From the NCBI GenBank assembly GCA_002786915.1, contig PCUV01000032.1, positions 45,279 to 109,278 on the forward strand: DNA of 64,000 nt. The letters are read 5' to 3'. The notes below the pieces were generated by a model, which made no database searches, was not told the DNA's origin, and saw nothing but the letters and a program-made list of their open reading frames with translations. This stretch comes from Comamonadaceae bacterium CG12_big_fil_rev_8_21_14_0_65_59_15. Lineage in GTDB: Bacteria > Pseudomonadota > Gammaproteobacteria > Burkholderiales > Burkholderiaceae_C. Position 1 is the stretch's first letter. The number at the start of each line of letters is the position of its first letter. Position numbers and translations under genes: made by a program. Shown in pieces: positions 8,169 to 16,428 of the stretch.

Positions 8169-9878
8169 TCAGGGTGCGTCATCAGGTACTGTGCGGGGTG
8201 CCTCCTGGTCACGTTCCAGGCTGCGTTTTTGCCGGTAAGCCAGTTGCGCCCTGCTTAGACCTAGCAGGCGTGCTGCTTGCGACAGGTTGCCGCCAGCCCG
8301 AGCCACAGCGTGGTTCAGTACACGGGTTTCGATGTCGTCCAGCGAACTGCCGCTGTCGAGAATGCGTGCGCTCAGGTCGTCGTCTTGTAGGCTGGGCAAC
8401 TCGGTCAACTGGCCGTTGGCATCAAAACTGGTTTGTGTGGCCTGGGGCCGGTTGGGAAACAGGTGCTCCACTTCAATCATGCTGCCCTGGCACGCAAGAA
8501 TCACACCACGCTCCACCAAGTTTTCCAGCTCCCGCACATTGCCGGGCCAATCGTGCTGCTCGAGCGCCTGCATGGCGCGTTCGGCAAATCCGGTGACGCG
8601 TTTGTCATGAACGCTGCAAAAGCGTGTCAGCATGGCGTTGGCCAGCGCGCTCACGTCGGCCAGGCGCTCGCGCAGCGGCGGCAGGCAGATCGGATACACG
8701 TTGAGGCGGTACCACAGGTCCTGCCTGAAACGCCCCTCGCGCACGGCTTTTTCCAGGTCGACATTTGTGGCGGCCACCAGCCGCACATTGACCTGGCGCG
8801 TGACCTCAGCCCCCACGCGTTCCACCTCGCTTTCTTGTAACACGCGCAGCAACTTGGCTTGGGCGGGCAGCGGCAGATCGCCCACTTCATCGAGCAGCAA
8901 GGTGCCGCCGTGGGCGCGCTCAAAACGGCCTGCGCGGGCGGCGTGGGCTCCGGTGTAAGCGCCTTTTTCAACGCCAAACAGTTCGGCCTCAATCAATTCG
9001 GCAGGCAGTGCGGCGCAGTTGACTGCCACAAATGGCGCACTGTAGCGGGGGGACAAGTCATGCAGCGCGCGGGCGAAACGCTCTTTGCCGACACCGGTTT
9101 CGCCGGTCAGCAGCACGGTGACCTGGGTTTTAGCGGCCTTTTCCATCAGTGCATAGGCTTGGCGGAACGCGCTGGATTTGCCAATGAGCTGGCTGCTCTG
9201 CTGGTCTGGCTCGATGCTGGATTTGAGCGCTTCCACCTGGGACTGGAGTGCCTCCATCTTTCTCATCAGCGAATCGTCGATGAAATACATGCGGTGCGCT
9301 TCACCATCGGGCCAGTCCCCGATGGGCTTACCAACGATCATGCAATGCTCGTCGCCGCTGGCGGCGCATTGGGTTTCCTTAAATAAGATCAATTGGCCCA
9401 TGAACGCGCTTGTGTAGCCGCTGGCATAGCCCAGCAGCACCCAGCAGGCGGGGTGATCCGCCTGGCCAAACTTCTGCCGGTGCGCGTAGGCTTCCCAGGA
9501 ATGGTCCCAGCGGAACTCTCCGTGGAACTGGCCCGCCTGAACATCAATCATCAATTTGACCGGCGTCACCCTTGCCGCCCCTTCGAGCATATGCAACTGT
9601 GGACCAACCAGAAACCGGCTTTCGATGGGGTCGTTGGGCCGCTGCCTGATGGCGTACTCGGCATCGCTTAGGCCACAGGCATAACCCAGGCGCGTAAGGA
9701 TGCGCCGCGAATGGTCGGCACCCACCGAATTCATCAAATCCTGCCGCAGTGCCGCCAGCGCCGAAGTGTGCATCAACACCATGCGCGTATCGCCCAGCCA
9801 GATGGTGCCGCTGTCGGACTCAAACCGCAGCAACCGTCGCAGATCGCGGTCGGGTGGATATTTGTAGGAGGGTGGCAT
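8169..9878 (-). CDS. dmpR: Sigma-54-dependent phenol-responsive activator (DmpR/XylR family)
   Basis: This 569-residue activator has the three-part layout of DmpR. The N-terminal effector domain (about 1-205) includes a V4R-type part with cysteines ([13 protein letters not shown]). The AAA+ domain (about 230-465) has Walker A GETGVGKE, the sigma-54 contact loop GAYTGA (Tyr replacing the usual Phe) and Walker B GTLLLDE. A C-terminal Fis-type helix-turn-helix ([18 protein letters not shown]) ends the protein. Phenols bind the N-terminal domain and relieve its repression of the ATPase. The ATG at 9878 was chosen over 9917 because AAGGA lies just upstream and the family begins here. It diverges from dmpK across a region with DmpR-type upstream sites and a sigma-54-type promoter. 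Confidence 0.93.
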   Translation of the reverse strand: MPPSYKYPPDRDLRRLLRFESDSGTIWLGDTRMVLMHTSALAALRQDLMNSVGADHSRRILTRLGYACGLSDAEYAIRQRPNDPIESRFLVGPQLHMLEGAARVTPVKLMIDVQAGQFHGEFRWDHSWEAYAHRQKFGQADHPACWVLLGYASGYTSAFMGQLILFKETQCAASGDEHCMIVGKPIGDWPDGEAHRMYFIDDSLMRKMEALQSQVEALKSSIEPDQQSSQLIGKSSAFRQAYALMEKAAKTQVTVLLTGETGVGKERFARALHDLSPRYSAPFVAVNCAALPAELIEAELFGVEKGAYTGAHAARAGRFERAHGGTLLLDEVGDLPLPAQAKLLRVLQESEVERVGAEVTRQVNVRLVAATNVDLEKAVREGRFRQDLWYRLNVYPICLPPLRERLADVSALANAMLTRFCSVHDKRVTGFAERAMQALEQHDWPGNVRELENLVERGVILACQGSMIEVEHLFPNRPQATQTSFDANGQLTELPSLQDDDLSARILDSGSSLDDIETRVLNHAVARAGGNLSQAARLLGLSRAQLAYRQKRSLERDQEAPRTVPDDAP

Positions 9879-9961
9879 GGCGAATCCTTGGAGATTAAAA
9901 ATCTCGATATTTATCATCTGAATCTTGAAGTGTAGTGCAGGTGGTGACAGCGACGTACGAA

Positions 9962-9977
9962 TTGCTCAATTGATCAA
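9962..9977. promoter_or_regulatory. DmpR/XylR-type upstream activating sequence
   Basis: TTGCTCAATTGATCAA matches the DmpR/XylR upstream site consensus TTGATCAATTGATCAA (from memory) with one mismatch. It lies about 200 bp upstream of the predicted dmpK transcription start, within the range used by this class of activator. A DmpR-type gene begins 84 bp away. Confidence 0.75.
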
Positions 9978-10053
9978 ATGACCTAAATTCACCTGTCTCA
10001 TATCGTCAAATTTTGGAATTGGCGTTTCAAATTAGTGGCCATGATGACAATGG

Positions 10054-10069
10054 ATTGATGTGTGTCAAT
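10054..10069. promoter_or_regulatory. Possible second activator site (inverted repeat)
   Basis: ATTGA (10054-10058) and TCAAT (10065-10069) form an inverted repeat around six bases, about 110-120 bp upstream of the predicted start. DmpR-type promoters usually carry two tandem sites, and the half-sites resemble the outer parts of the first one. The match is weaker, and it could instead be a GntR operator. Confidence 0.4.
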
Positions 10070-10149
10070 CTGCATTTGGGGATCCAGGCATGTCATTTTT
10101 TTGGGGTTTACCCTAGAAATCCCGAGATTTATGGCCGTGGCGCGCATTT

Positions 10150-10165
10150 TGGCAAGCTAGTTGCA
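10150..10165 (+). promoter_or_regulatory. Sigma-54-type promoter of the phenol operon
   Basis: TGGCAA-GCTAG-TTGCA has the invariant GG and GC exactly 12 bases apart (10151 and 10163), close to the -24/-12 consensus TGGCAC-N5-TTGCA. Transcription should begin near 10175, only about 18 bases before the dmpK ATG. With the upstream site and the divergent DmpR gene this makes a complete regulated promoter of the Po type. Confidence 0.8.
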
Positions 10166-10192
10166 AAGGCTTTGGCATCAACGCCTCACACC

Positions 10193-10471
10193 ATGATCAG
10201 CCCACAGCCTTTCAATTTTGACAAAAAGTTTGTGCGCATCATCCAGACGCATGCCACCGGCCTGGTGGCGTTTGAGTTTGCGATGGGTGAACCCGAGCTG
10301 TTTGTGGAACTGCTTATGAGCCAAGCGGCGTTTGATGAGTTTTGTGTCTCGCACGGCGTGACCCCAACGCAGGGTCACTTGGCGCAAGCACCGAACACGG
10401 ATACCCAGGAATGGGATTGGAGTCTGCGCGCGGCCCGCGAGCAGCAAATTCGCCACGGCAACAAAGGCTGA
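10193..10471 (+). CDS. dmpK: Phenol hydroxylase assembly/accessory subunit DmpK
   Basis: This 92-residue first gene of the multicomponent phenol hydroxylase operon carries the family segments KFVRIIQTHATGLVAFEFAMGEPELFVE. DmpK helps put iron into the oxygenase and is not needed in the mature complex (known for the Pseudomonas protein). The ATG at 10193 was chosen because family members begin close to the FDKKFVR segment and because the predicted promoter lies at 10150-10165, after the longer upstream start. No strong Shine-Dalgarno precedes it. It is followed by dmpL after 33 bases. Confidence 0.88.
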   Translation: MISPQPFNFDKKFVRIIQTHATGLVAFEFAMGEPELFVELLMSQAAFDEFCVSHGVTPTQGHLAQAPNTDTQEWDWSLRAAREQQIRHGNKG

Positions 10472-10504
10472 ACACAGCCCAACCACTTGAGGAGACACCC
10501 CTAA

Positions 10505-11503
10505 ATGCAAATCGACCTTCGCACCGTCAACATTGAACCGCTGCGCCAGACCTTTGACCACATTGCCGCACGCATCGGCAACGACAAGGCAGCCTCGCGC
10601 TACCTGGAAGCCACCATAGACGTGCAGCCCAATGTCAACTTTCACTACCGGCCCACCTGGGACCCAACGCACGAGATTTTTGACGCGTCGCGCACCGCCA
10701 TCACCATGAAAGACTGGTACGCCCTCAAAGACCCGCGCCAGTTTTATTACGGCACCTACACCGCGTCCCGCGCCCGCATGCAGGAAACCGCCGAGGCCGA
10801 TTTTGAGTTTGTTGAGTCACGCGGACTGGATGCCAACTACGACGATGCCGCCCGCCGCACCGCGCTGGACTTTTATGTGCCACTGCGCCACGTGGCCTGG
10901 GGTGCCAACATGAATGGTGCATCGATGTGCGCCTACGGTTACGGCACGGCTATCACACAGCCCTGTCTGTACCAGGGTATGGACCAATTAGGTATCGCTC
11001 AGTACTTGACCCGGCTGGGCTTGACGCTGGGGGATCAAACGGAAGTTCAGATGGCCAAAAAAGCTTGGCTGGAGCAGCCGCAGTGGCAGGCACTGCGCCG
11101 TTTGGTGGAAGACACCTGGGTGGTCAAAGACTGGTTCGAACTGTTTGTGGCACAAAACGTGGCCCTTGACGGCCTGTTATTCGGCCTGGCTTACACCGAG
11201 GTGGATCAGGCTTTGAACGAGCGCGCAGGCTCGACTGTGTCATTGCTCACCCGCTTTCAAACCGAGTGGTTTGCCGACAGCAGCAAGTGGGTGGATGCCT
11301 GTCTGAAAGTTGCCGCTGCCGAAAACCCGCAAAACAAGGCGCTGTTGCAGCGGTGGCTGGCACATTGGCGCGGCTGTGTAATGACGGCGCTGCAACCGCT
11401 TGCCCAGCAAGCCCTTGGTGCGGATGCTGGTACGGCGTTGGCTCGAGTATCAGCCCGACTCGATGCCCGTCTGGCCAAGGTCGGTCTGGTTTCAGCTAAC
11501 TGA
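10505..11503 (+). CDS. dmpL: Phenol hydroxylase oxygenase beta subunit DmpL
   Basis: This 332-residue structural subunit belongs to the (alpha-beta-gamma)2 hydroxylase. The conserved N-terminal YRPTWDP segment and the helical ferritin-like core of bacterial multicomponent monooxygenase beta subunits are present (ITMKDWYALKDPRQFYYGTY; FVPLRHVAWG-like YVPLRHVAWGANMN). It lacks a diiron site, as usual for this subunit. It packs against DmpN to form the active oxygenase. Gene order K-L-M-N-O-P is canonical. Confidence 0.95.
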   Translation: MQIDLRTVNIEPLRQTFDHIAARIGNDKAASRYLEATIDVQPNVNFHYRPTWDPTHEIFDASRTAITMKDWYALKDPRQFYYGTYTASRARMQETAEADFEFVESRGLDANYDDAARRTALDFYVPLRHVAWGANMNGASMCAYGYGTAITQPCLYQGMDQLGIAQYLTRLGLTLGDQTEVQMAKKAWLEQPQWQALRRLVEDTWVVKDWFELFVAQNVALDGLLFGLAYTEVDQALNERAGSTVSLLTRFQTEWFADSSKWVDACLKVAAAENPQNKALLQRWLAHWRGCVMTALQPLAQQALGADAGTALARVSARLDARLAKVGLVSAN

Positions 11504-11514
11504 AAGGAACTGCC

Positions 11515-11784
11515 ATGTCCAACGTATTTATCGCCTTTCAGACCAACGAAGATACCCGCAGCATTGTGGAAGCCATCCTGGCTGACAACCCCAACGCCAA
11601 GGTCAACCAGCAGCCCGCCATGGTGAAGATTGACGCGCCTGACCAAATTGTGGTGCGCCGAAGCACGGTCGAAGAGCACATGAGTCGCCCGTTTGACTTG
11701 CAGGAACTGCACGTCAACCTGATCACGCTCAGCGGCCACATCAATGAAACCGACGATGAGTTCACCCTAAGCTGGTTGCACTGA
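11515..11784 (+). CDS. dmpM: Phenol hydroxylase coupling/effector protein DmpM
   Basis: This 89-residue MmoB/DmpM-family effector begins MSNVFIAFQTNEDTRSIVEAIL and contains the family segment PAMVKIDAPDQIVVRR. It has no cofactor. It binds the oxygenase and tunes oxygen activation and coupling of reduction to hydroxylation. AAAGGAACTGCC precedes the ATG. Length is normal. It lies 11 bases after dmpL and 48 before dmpN. Confidence 0.95.
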   Translation: MSNVFIAFQTNEDTRSIVEAILADNPNAKVNQQPAMVKIDAPDQIVVRRSTVEEHMSRPFDLQELHVNLITLSGHINETDDEFTLSWLH

Positions 11785-11832
11785 GTCACAGCCATTCACC
11801 CAAACAAGCACAAGACCACTAGGAGACAAGAC

Positions 11833-13383
11833 ATGGACATGAAAGTCACCAAAAAGCTCAACTTGAAAGACCGTTACAACCTGCTCACCCGCGATCTGGA
11901 TTGGACCCCCACCTACCAGGCCGTGCGCGATGTGTACCCTTATCTGGAATACGAAGGCATCAAGATCCACGACTGGAGCAAGTTTGAAGACCCGTTCCGT
12001 CTGACGATGGATGCGTATTGGAAGTACCAGGCCGAAAAAGAAAAAAAACTCTACGCCATCATCGACGCGTTCAACCAGAACAACGGCCACCTGCAAGTCA
12101 CCGATGCGCGATACATCAACTCACTCAAACTGTTCCTTACGGGTGTCTCCCCTCTGGAATACATGGCGCACCGGGGCTTTGCCCACGTGGGTCGCCAGCT
12201 TGGCGGTGCCGGGCCGCGTGTGGCCTGCCAGATGCAGGCGCTGGACGAAATCCGCCACTCGCAGACGCAGATTCACTCCATGTCGAACTACAACAAGTTC
12301 TACAACGGCATGCAAAACTGGCGCCATCAGCACGACCGCGTGTGGTACCTGTCGGTGCCCAAATCGTTCTTTGACGACGCGATCACCGCTGGCCCGTTCG
12401 AGTTCATGGTGTCGATTGGTTTTGCGTTTGAATACGTGCTGACCAACCTGCTGTTTGTGCCGTTCATCTCGGGCGCGGCTTACAACGGCGACATGGCGGC
12501 GATGGCGTTCGGTTTCTCGGCCCAAAGTGACGAAGCGCGCCACATGACGCTGGGCCTGGAGATGATCAAGTTCATCCTGGAGCAAGACCCCGACAACCTG
12601 CCCATCGTCCAAGCCTGGATCGACAAGTGGTTCTGGCGCGGCTACCGCGTGCTGACGCTGGTGGCGATGATGATGGACTACATGCTGCCCAAACGCGTGA
12701 TGAGCTGGAAGGAAGCCTGGGAAACGTATGCGGAAGCCAATGGCGGCGCGCTGTTTGCCGATCTGGCGCGCTATGGCATCACCATCCCCAAAGGCTGGGA
12801 GCAAGCCTGCAAGGACAAAGATCACCTGTCACACCAAGCCTGGGCCGTGTTCTACAACTACGGTGCCGCCGCGCCGTTTCACACATGGACCCCGTCTGAG
12901 TCAGAAATGGAATGGCTGTCTGCCAAGTACCCGGACACCTTCGACAAATACTACCGGCCGCGTTACGAGCATTGGGCCAAAGAGCAAAAAGAAGGCAAGC
13001 GGTTTTACAACACCACGCTGCCCATGTTGTGCCAGACCTGCCAGATTCCGATGTTCTTCACCGAGCCGGACGACCCGACCAAGATCGCTTACCGCGAGTC
13101 CGACTACAGCGGCATGAAGTACCACTTCTGCTCCGACGGCTGCAAGAGCATTTTTGACAACGAACCCGAAAAATACATCCAGAGCTGGCTGCCGGTGCAC
13201 CAGATTTACCAGGGCAATTGCTTCACGCCTGAGGCCGACCCCACCGCGCCGGACTTCAACCCGCTGGCTGAAGTGCTTAAGTGGTACCGCATGGAAATGG
13301 GCCGCGACAACCTCGACTTTGAAGGCTCACCCGACCAGAAAAACTTCAAGGCGTGGCGCGACCTGGCCACCGGCAACACCTAA
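11833..13383 (+). CDS. dmpN: Phenol hydroxylase oxygenase alpha subunit DmpN (diiron catalytic subunit)
   Basis: This 516-residue catalytic subunit hydroxylates phenol, and usually methylphenols, to catechols with O2. Two diiron EXXH motifs are visible: DEIRHSQTQ (about residue 139) and SDEARHMTLG (about residue 235). The other carboxylate ligands fall in the helices between them. The C-terminal YHS-like region holds CQTCQIPMFF and FCSDGCKSIF, typical of phenol hydroxylase alpha subunits. Two starts (MDMKVT) are possible three residues apart. AGGAGACAAGAC precedes it. Confidence 0.96.
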   Translation: MDMKVTKKLNLKDRYNLLTRDLDWTPTYQAVRDVYPYLEYEGIKIHDWSKFEDPFRLTMDAYWKYQAEKEKKLYAIIDAFNQNNGHLQVTDARYINSLKLFLTGVSPLEYMAHRGFAHVGRQLGGAGPRVACQMQALDEIRHSQTQIHSMSNYNKFYNGMQNWRHQHDRVWYLSVPKSFFDDAITAGPFEFMVSIGFAFEYVLTNLLFVPFISGAAYNGDMAAMAFGFSAQSDEARHMTLGLEMIKFILEQDPDNLPIVQAWIDKWFWRGYRVLTLVAMMMDYMLPKRVMSWKEAWETYAEANGGALFADLARYGITIPKGWEQACKDKDHLSHQAWAVFYNYGAAAPFHTWTPSESEMEWLSAKYPDTFDKYYRPRYEHWAKEQKEGKRFYNTTLPMLCQTCQIPMFFTEPDDPTKIAYRESDYSGMKYHFCSDGCKSIFDNEPEKYIQSWLPVHQIYQGNCFTPEADPTAPDFNPLAEVLKWYRMEMGRDNLDFEGSPDQKNFKAWRDLATGNT

Positions 13384-13405
13384 AAAAGCAGAAGGAGACC
13401 TTTTT

Positions 13406-13762
13406 ATGACCACCAAATCCGTCAGTCCCTACCCGCATCTGCAGCAAGACACCGCGGACAAGTTCCCGGCCCCGCTGCTGTACATCGGCTGGGAAGATCA
13501 CCTGATGTTCTGCGCGCCGTTTTGTGCGCCCATGCCGCCGACCCTCAAGTTTGGCGACATGTTGGCCGGTGCTTTGCCGGGATTTTTTGGCGCGCATCCT
13601 GACTTTGCCAAGATTGACTGGACGCAAGCCCAATGGTTCAAGTCCGGCAAACCCTGGCAGCCCGATGCCGAGAAAACCCTGGCTGAGAACGGCTTGGGTC
13701 ACAAGGACGTGATCCGCTTTCGCACGCCCGGCTTGACCGGCCTGCAAGGGTCGTGCAGTTGA
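13406..13762 (+). CDS. dmpO: Phenol hydroxylase oxygenase gamma subunit DmpO
   Basis: This 118-residue third oxygenase subunit carries the family segments FPAPLLYIGWEDHLMFCAPFCAP and WFKSGKPWQPDA. GAAGGAGACC sits 8 nt upstream of the ATG at 13406, which settles the start. It is structural. It is followed by a 119-bp gap before dmpP that holds a hairpin and an interspersed repeat, whereas the upstream subunit genes are tightly packed. Confidence 0.93.
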   Translation: MTTKSVSPYPHLQQDTADKFPAPLLYIGWEDHLMFCAPFCAPMPPTLKFGDMLAGALPGFFGAHPDFAKIDWTQAQWFKSGKPWQPDAEKTLAENGLGHKDVIRFRTPGLTGLQGSCS

Positions 13763-13770
13763 AACCCAGT

Positions 13771-13791
13771 GCTCCCGGTTCACTCGGGAGC
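13771..13791. terminator. GC-rich hairpin between dmpO and dmpP
   Basis: GCTCCCG (13771-13777) pairs perfectly with CGGGAGC (13785-13791) across a 7-nt loop. No run of T follows, so it is more likely a processing or attenuation hairpin than a full terminator. It would separate the oxygenase genes from the reductase gene in the mRNA. Confidence 0.45.
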
Positions 13792-13807
13792 CGGATTCAA
13801 TAATTTC

Positions 13808-13855
13808 GATAGCTGCTAGCCCAATAGATAAAAGGGTTAAAGCCCAATTTCTTAT
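13808..13855 (+). repeat. Interspersed repeat copy 1 (ATAGCTG...GGGTTAAAGCCC type)
   Basis: The stretch begins GATAGCTGCTAGCCC and ends GGGTTAAAGCCCAATTTC. It matches the other copies at 25413, 32893, 45998 and 47005 (reversed) in its ends and in the internal inverted halves. It directly precedes the dmpP reading frame. Confidence 0.65.
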
Positions 13856-13881
13856 AAATGTCCACGTTGCCACCACCACCC

Positions 13882-14955
13882 ATGAGCTACCAACTCACCA
13901 TTAAACCCACCGGCCAGGTGCTGGATGTCGAGCCGGGCCAGACCATCCTGGATGCCGCCTTGCGCGCTGGCATTTACCTGCCGCACGCTTGTTGCCACGG
14001 CTTGTGTGCCACCTGCAAGGTGGAAGTGACCGACGGTGAGGTGGACCACGGTGCAGCCTCCAACTTTGCTCTGATGGACTATGAACGTGAAGAAGGCAAG
14101 TGCCTGGCCTGCTGCGCCACGCTCGAATCCGACGTGACCATCGACGCCGAAATCGACGACGAGCCCGATGCGCGCAATCTGCCGGTGCATGACTACAAAG
14201 GCACGGTGTCGCGCATCGTTGACCTGACACCCACCATCAAAGGAATCTGGATCAAACTGGCTGCGGGGCAAAGTCTGGATTTTCAGGCCGGGCAGTACAT
14301 CAATCTGGTGGTGCCCGGCGAAGAACAGCGCCGGGCGTTCTCCATTGCCAGCGCACCGGCTTCCAGTGACGAGATCGAACTCAACATCCGCCGCGTACCT
14401 GGCGGGCGCGCCACCGCCTGGGTACATGACGAGCTGAAAGTGGGCGACGCACTGCGTTTTGCCGGTCCGTATGGCCGCTTTTTTGTGCGCCAGAAGCAGC
14501 ATGTAGCCGAGAAGTTGCCGTACCTGTTTCTGGCCGGTGGTTCAGGGCTATCGAGCCCGCGCTCGATGATTCTGGATTTGCTGGCGCAAGGTACCACCTT
14601 GCCCATCACCCTGGTAAACGGCGCGCGCAACCAGTCCGAGCTATACCACCATATCGAGTTCACGGCGCTGGCCGCGCGACACCCTAACTTCACCTACATA
14701 CCTGTGCTCTCTGGCGAGCCAGAAGACAGCGACTGGGGTGGCGAACGCGGCTTTGTGCATGACGCTTCCAAGGCGCAGTTTGCCAACGACTTCCGGAGTC
14801 GCAAGGCTTACCTGTGCGGCCCACCGCTGATGATTGACGCGTGTATCAACACTCTGATGCAAGGCCGCCTGTTTGAGCGCGATATCTACACGGAAAAATT
14901 CATTTCCGCCGCCGATGCCCAGCAGGTGCGCAGTCCACTGTTTCGGAAAATTTAA
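13882..14955 (+). CDS. dmpP: Phenol hydroxylase reductase DmpP (2Fe-2S / FAD)
   Basis: This 357-residue reductase moves electrons from NADH through FAD and a plant-type [2Fe-2S] centre to the oxygenase. The N-terminal ferredoxin part (1-90) has CCHGLCATC followed by a distant CLACC. The FAD-binding part has RAFSIASAP (about 150). The NAD part has GGSGLSSPRSM and YLCGPPLMID. The ATG at 13882 (MSYQL) was chosen because DmpP proteins begin MSY; an in-frame ATG at 13858 would add eight residues (STLPPPP) and directly abuts the interspersed repeat. Neither start has a clear ribosome site, which suggests the repeat insertion disturbed the leader. Confidence 0.93.
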   Translation: MSYQLTIKPTGQVLDVEPGQTILDAALRAGIYLPHACCHGLCATCKVEVTDGEVDHGAASNFALMDYEREEGKCLACCATLESDVTIDAEIDDEPDARNLPVHDYKGTVSRIVDLTPTIKGIWIKLAAGQSLDFQAGQYINLVVPGEEQRRAFSIASAPASSDEIELNIRRVPGGRATAWVHDELKVGDALRFAGPYGRFFVRQKQHVAEKLPYLFLAGGSGLSSPRSMILDLLAQGTTLPITLVNGARNQSELYHHIEFTALAARHPNFTYIPVLSGEPEDSDWGGERGFVHDASKAQFANDFRSRKAYLCGPPLMIDACINTLMQGRLFERDIYTEKFISAADAQQVRSPLFRKI

Positions 14956-15090
14956 TGCAGTCAATCACATCCAAAAAAGGTATGGATCATTCATCCAAAT
15001 GGTATTGGACAGTATTGCAGTCAACTTCTAAGCTCCACCTACTTCTTGCGTTCGAAGTAACAGAAGTTCATATTTAAAAAAGGAGACATC

Positions 15091-16359
15091 GTGAATCATT
15101 TTTTCAACTCGACAACTGACCGACGTACTGTCATCAAGACCTTGGCCGCCAGCAGCCTGCTGCCATCGGCCTGGGTGCACGCGGCCGGAAATACCATCAA
15201 GATCGGCTATGTCAGCCCGCAAACCGGGCCCTTGGCGATATTTGCAGAGCCTGATGCGTTCACCTTGGCTGAAATGAAAAAAGTCCTCAGTGCAGGGATC
15301 AAGGTTGCCGGCAAAACTTACGCAGTCGAATTTGTTGTCAAAGACTCGCAATCAAGTTCCAACCGCGCCGCCGAAGCCGCATCAGAACTGATTCTCAAAG
15401 ACAAGGTCAATCTCATCGTGGCCGGCTCCACGCCAGCCACCACCAACCCGGTAGCCGATCAATGTGAACTCAACGGCGTGCCCTGCATCACGAATGACAC
15501 ACCCTGGCAGCCGCATTTCTTCGGCCGGGGCGGCAACCCGAAGGTTGGCTTTGAGTGGACGTACCACTTCTTCTGGGGCCTCGAAGACGTGATCGGCGTG
15601 TTCACCAATTTGTGGACCCAAATCCCAACGAACAAAGTTGTCGGCTCGCTTTTTCCAAACGATTCAGACGGCAACGCCTGGGGTGATGCCAAGATCGGTT
15701 TTCCACCTGTGCTGACGCAAAAAGGCTTCAAGCTCATCGACAAGGGGCGTTTTCAATCGCCAGCGGATGATTTTTCCAGCTACATCGCCGAATTCAAAAA
15801 GAACAACGTCGACATCGTGACAGGCGTGCTGCCACCACCCGACTTTGCCAACTTCTGGTCACAGGCAGCGCAGCAAGGATTCAAACCCAAGATCGTGACC
15901 GCTGCCAAAGCTACCGAGTTTCCGGCCGCGATCCATTCGTTTGGTCCACGTGCTGAAGGCTTGTCAGTCGAAGTTTGGTGGTCGCCCACTCATCCGTTCA
16001 GTTCCAGCCTCAATGGCCAGTCGTCTGCCGCACTGGCTGATGCCTATACAAAAGCCACTGGTCGACCATGGGCCATGCCACTGGCATTCAAACATTCGCT
16101 GTTTGAAGTGGCGGTGGATGCCCTCAAGCGCGCCGCCGATCTGCAACCAGAATCAATTCGTAACGCCATTCGTGATACCCACCTGAGCACGATCGTTGGA
16201 AACATTGACTTCAAGAAGGGACCGGTCCCCAACGTCGCCAAAACACCGCTGGTGGGGGGGCAGTGGAAGAAAACAGCCAAAGGCTTTGATCTCATAGTGG
16301 TGGAAAACAGCCAGGCCCCGATGGTGCCAGTCAAGGCCAAGTTTGATCCACTTAGGTAA
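15091..16359 (+). CDS. ABC transporter substrate-binding protein (branched-chain amino acid/aromatic type)
   Basis: This 422-residue periplasmic binding protein of the Peripla_BP_6 (LivJ-like) class has a signal with a twin-arginine flavour (DRRTVIKTLAASSLLPSAWVHA). It is followed by IKIGYVSPQTGPLAIFAEP, the usual first strand and ligand loop. The GTG start at 15091 is fixed by AAGGAGA five bases upstream. A 135-bp leader separates it from dmpP, so it may have its own promoter. The position inside a phenol cluster suggests an aromatic ligand (phenol, cresol or an aromatic acid) rather than an amino acid; that is inference. Confidence 0.87.
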   Translation: MNHFFNSTTDRRTVIKTLAASSLLPSAWVHAAGNTIKIGYVSPQTGPLAIFAEPDAFTLAEMKKVLSAGIKVAGKTYAVEFVVKDSQSSSNRAAEAASELILKDKVNLIVAGSTPATTNPVADQCELNGVPCITNDTPWQPHFFGRGGNPKVGFEWTYHFFWGLEDVIGVFTNLWTQIPTNKVVGSLFPNDSDGNAWGDAKIGFPPVLTQKGFKLIDKGRFQSPADDFSSYIAEFKKNNVDIVTGVLPPPDFANFWSQAAQQGFKPKIVTAAKATEFPAAIHSFGPRAEGLSVEVWWSPTHPFSSSLNGQSSAALADAYTKATGRPWAMPLAFKHSLFEVAVDALKRAADLQPESIRNAIRDTHLSTIVGNIDFKKGPVPNVAKTPLVGGQWKKTAKGFDLIVVENSQAPMVPVKAKFDPLR

Positions 16360-16428
16360 GACAAGACGGACCGTCCACACGTGAAGATGCCTGTCATGAT
16401 GATCAATACCCTTGCCTGAATTTGCGCC

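Noticed and set aside
14956-15090. Sigma-54 promoter before the ABC transporter genes (TGGACAGTATTGCAG)
   Set aside because: The two elements are two bases too close, so GG and GC are not 12 apart; another promoter type is more likely.
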